From an uncultured Bacteroidota bacterium (GTDB lineage Bacteria > Bacteroidota > Bacteroidia > Chitinophagales > LD1), in contig CALAYL010000073.1 in NCBI GenBank assembly GCA_937894725.1, positions 1 through 14,796 of the forward strand: a stretch of 14,796 bases of DNA, in the 5' to 3' direction. The translations under genes and the position numbers were made by a program. The number at the start of each line of letters is the position of its first letter. Position 1 is the first letter of the stretch. This document shows, piece by piece, positions 13,691 to 14,796 of this stretch. The notes beneath the pieces were generated by a model. It made no database searches. It saw nothing but the letters and a program-made list of their open reading frames with translations, and was not told the DNA's origin.

Positions 13691-14794
13691 ATGCCTACCC
13701 TCATCGAAACACCAAGAAACCAAAAATCTTTTTTAGATTCAAAAAATCTTACTGCAAATCAGGCGAAAGAAAAAGCGCAATATATCGCTTTTGGTCCTGT
13801 GATTTTTAAAGTAGCCTTAGCACTTTATAGTCTAGGCATACTAAAGCGAGTGGAGGATGCAGGCGATGCTGGGATTTCGCTAGATGAAATCAAATCGTGT
13901 TTCCCATATTCTAAATATGGGCTCAATGTATTGCTATATGGCGGGGTGCAGGCTGGATTGATAGATGGAGATGAAAGTAAGTTTACGCTTACCACTACAG
14001 GATTTTTCTTTCTAAACGATGAAATGACAAAGGTGAATTTTGATTTTGTAAATGACGTTTGTTATCGTCCTTTGGAATATTTGGAAGAATCTATTGTAAC
14101 AGGGAAACCTGCTGGATTGAAAGAATTTGGCGAGTGGAAAACGGTGTACGAAGGTCTATCTCAATTGCCAAAAAAGGTGCAAGAAAGTTGGTTTGCATTT
14201 GATCATTTTTACTCTGATGATGTTTTTGATAAAATATTGCCTTTGATTTTTAAAAACGGCCCTATACACATTATGGATATAGGCGGCAATACAGGCAAAT
14301 TTGCCAAACGCTGCATTACGTATAACAAAGACGCTGTGGTAACGATGGTCGATTTGCCAGGGCAATTGGGTATAGCTAAAGAAGCGGTGAAGTCATTGAA
14401 TGCATCGGGTAATATCCAATTTTATGCAGCCGATATGCTCAATCCCGAAACTACGTTGCCCAAAGGCGCAGATGTAATTTGGATGAGCCAATTTCTCGAT
14501 TGTTTTTCGGAGACTGAAATCATTACTATTTTAAAAAAATGCAGCGAAGTAATGACAGATAATACGGTAGTGTATATACTCGAACCACTTACAAATCGAC
14601 AACGGTATCCTGCGGCATCGTTTGTAGTACAACTCACATCTGTTTATTTTACAGCAGTGGCAAACGGGAATAGCCGTATGTACTCGTTTGAAGACATGGA
14701 AAGAATGATTGAAACAGCTGGATTAAAGATTGCCGAAATCACCGAAGATTTGGGTATTTGTCAAACATTGATTTCTTGTAGTAAAGGGAAATAG
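13691..14794 (+). CDS. O-methyltransferase-like SAM-dependent methyltransferase
   Basis: The 367-aa protein has the two-part layout of the plant-type O-methyltransferase family. An N-terminal winged-helix dimerisation region covers about residues 30-110 (FKVALALYSLGI, GLNVLLYGGVQAGLI). A Rossmann-type S-adenosylmethionine domain follows from about 190. IMDIGGNTGKFA (194-205) is motif I, MVDLPGQL is the acidic ribose-binding strand, and YAADML follows. Where relatives usually have the catalytic His in LHDW, this protein reads SQFLDCF (266-272). The substrate is unknown. Related methyltransferases occur in some Bacteroidota pigment clusters, but no other pigment gene is in view. The stop is two bases from the window end, so downstream context is missing. 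Confidence 0.82.
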   Translation: MPTLIETPRNQKSFLDSKNLTANQAKEKAQYIAFGPVIFKVALALYSLGILKRVEDAGDAGISLDEIKSCFPYSKYGLNVLLYGGVQAGLIDGDESKFTLTTTGFFFLNDEMTKVNFDFVNDVCYRPLEYLEESIVTGKPAGLKEFGEWKTVYEGLSQLPKKVQESWFAFDHFYSDDVFDKILPLIFKNGPIHIMDIGGNTGKFAKRCITYNKDAVVTMVDLPGQLGIAKEAVKSLNASGNIQFYAADMLNPETTLPKGADVIWMSQFLDCFSETEIITILKKCSEVMTDNTVVYILEPLTNRQRYPAASFVVQLTSVYFTAVANGNSRMYSFEDMERMIETAGLKIAEITEDLGICQTLISCSKGK

Positions 14795-14796
14795 TG

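Overview
The window looks like chromosomal DNA of a member of the Bacteroidota, roughly 40% G+C by eye. Three things point there. A secreted protein carries a type IX secretion (T9SS) C-terminal sorting domain. Several gene starts are preceded by the TAnnTTTG -7 element typical of this phylum. The gene content also fits: FloA, RlmH, a lipid-anchored cyclophilin-FKBP fusion and several small lipoproteins. A Chitinophagales- or Sphingobacteriales-like lineage is plausible, but I cannot fix the genus.

Layout, left to right. Bases 1-322 hold no gene but contain a striking nested inverted-repeat element (83-306). Next, all on the minus strand, come an integrase relic cut off before its catalytic domain (323-823), a terminator, tRNA-Arg(ACG) (980-1053), floA and two tandem paralogous lipoprotein genes (1080-3001). 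rlmH (3108-3578) runs the other way. A long minus-strand stretch follows (3637-10161): a secreted repeat-type surface protein, a Wzx/MATE-type polysaccharide flippase, a deoxyhypusine-synthase-like enzyme, a T9SS cargo protein, a SET-domain protein, nucleoside diphosphate kinase, a membrane-anchored SRPBCC protein and a lipid-anchored mono-heme cytochrome c. The right end is on the plus strand: a DHH-family nanoRNase/pAp-phosphatase-like enzyme, the dual immunophilin, a nitronate-monooxygenase-like flavoprotein and an O-methyltransferase-like protein whose stop codon lies two bases from the window end.

Most genes are ordinary housekeeping or envelope genes with no single shared pathway. Likely co-transcribed groups are lipoprotein-lipoprotein-floA, DHS-like plus flippase, cytochrome plus SRPBCC, and ndk plus SET. 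The only sign of past mobile DNA is the truncated integrase beside tRNA-Arg, with the structured element just behind it. The best leads are that element (its arms and three internal hairpins would form a four-way-junction-like fold), the SRPBCC gene whose conserved membrane-anchor start codon reads ATA, and the cyclophilin-FKBP fusion with both active sites intact. I see no convincing CRISPR array, insertion sequence or defence system.
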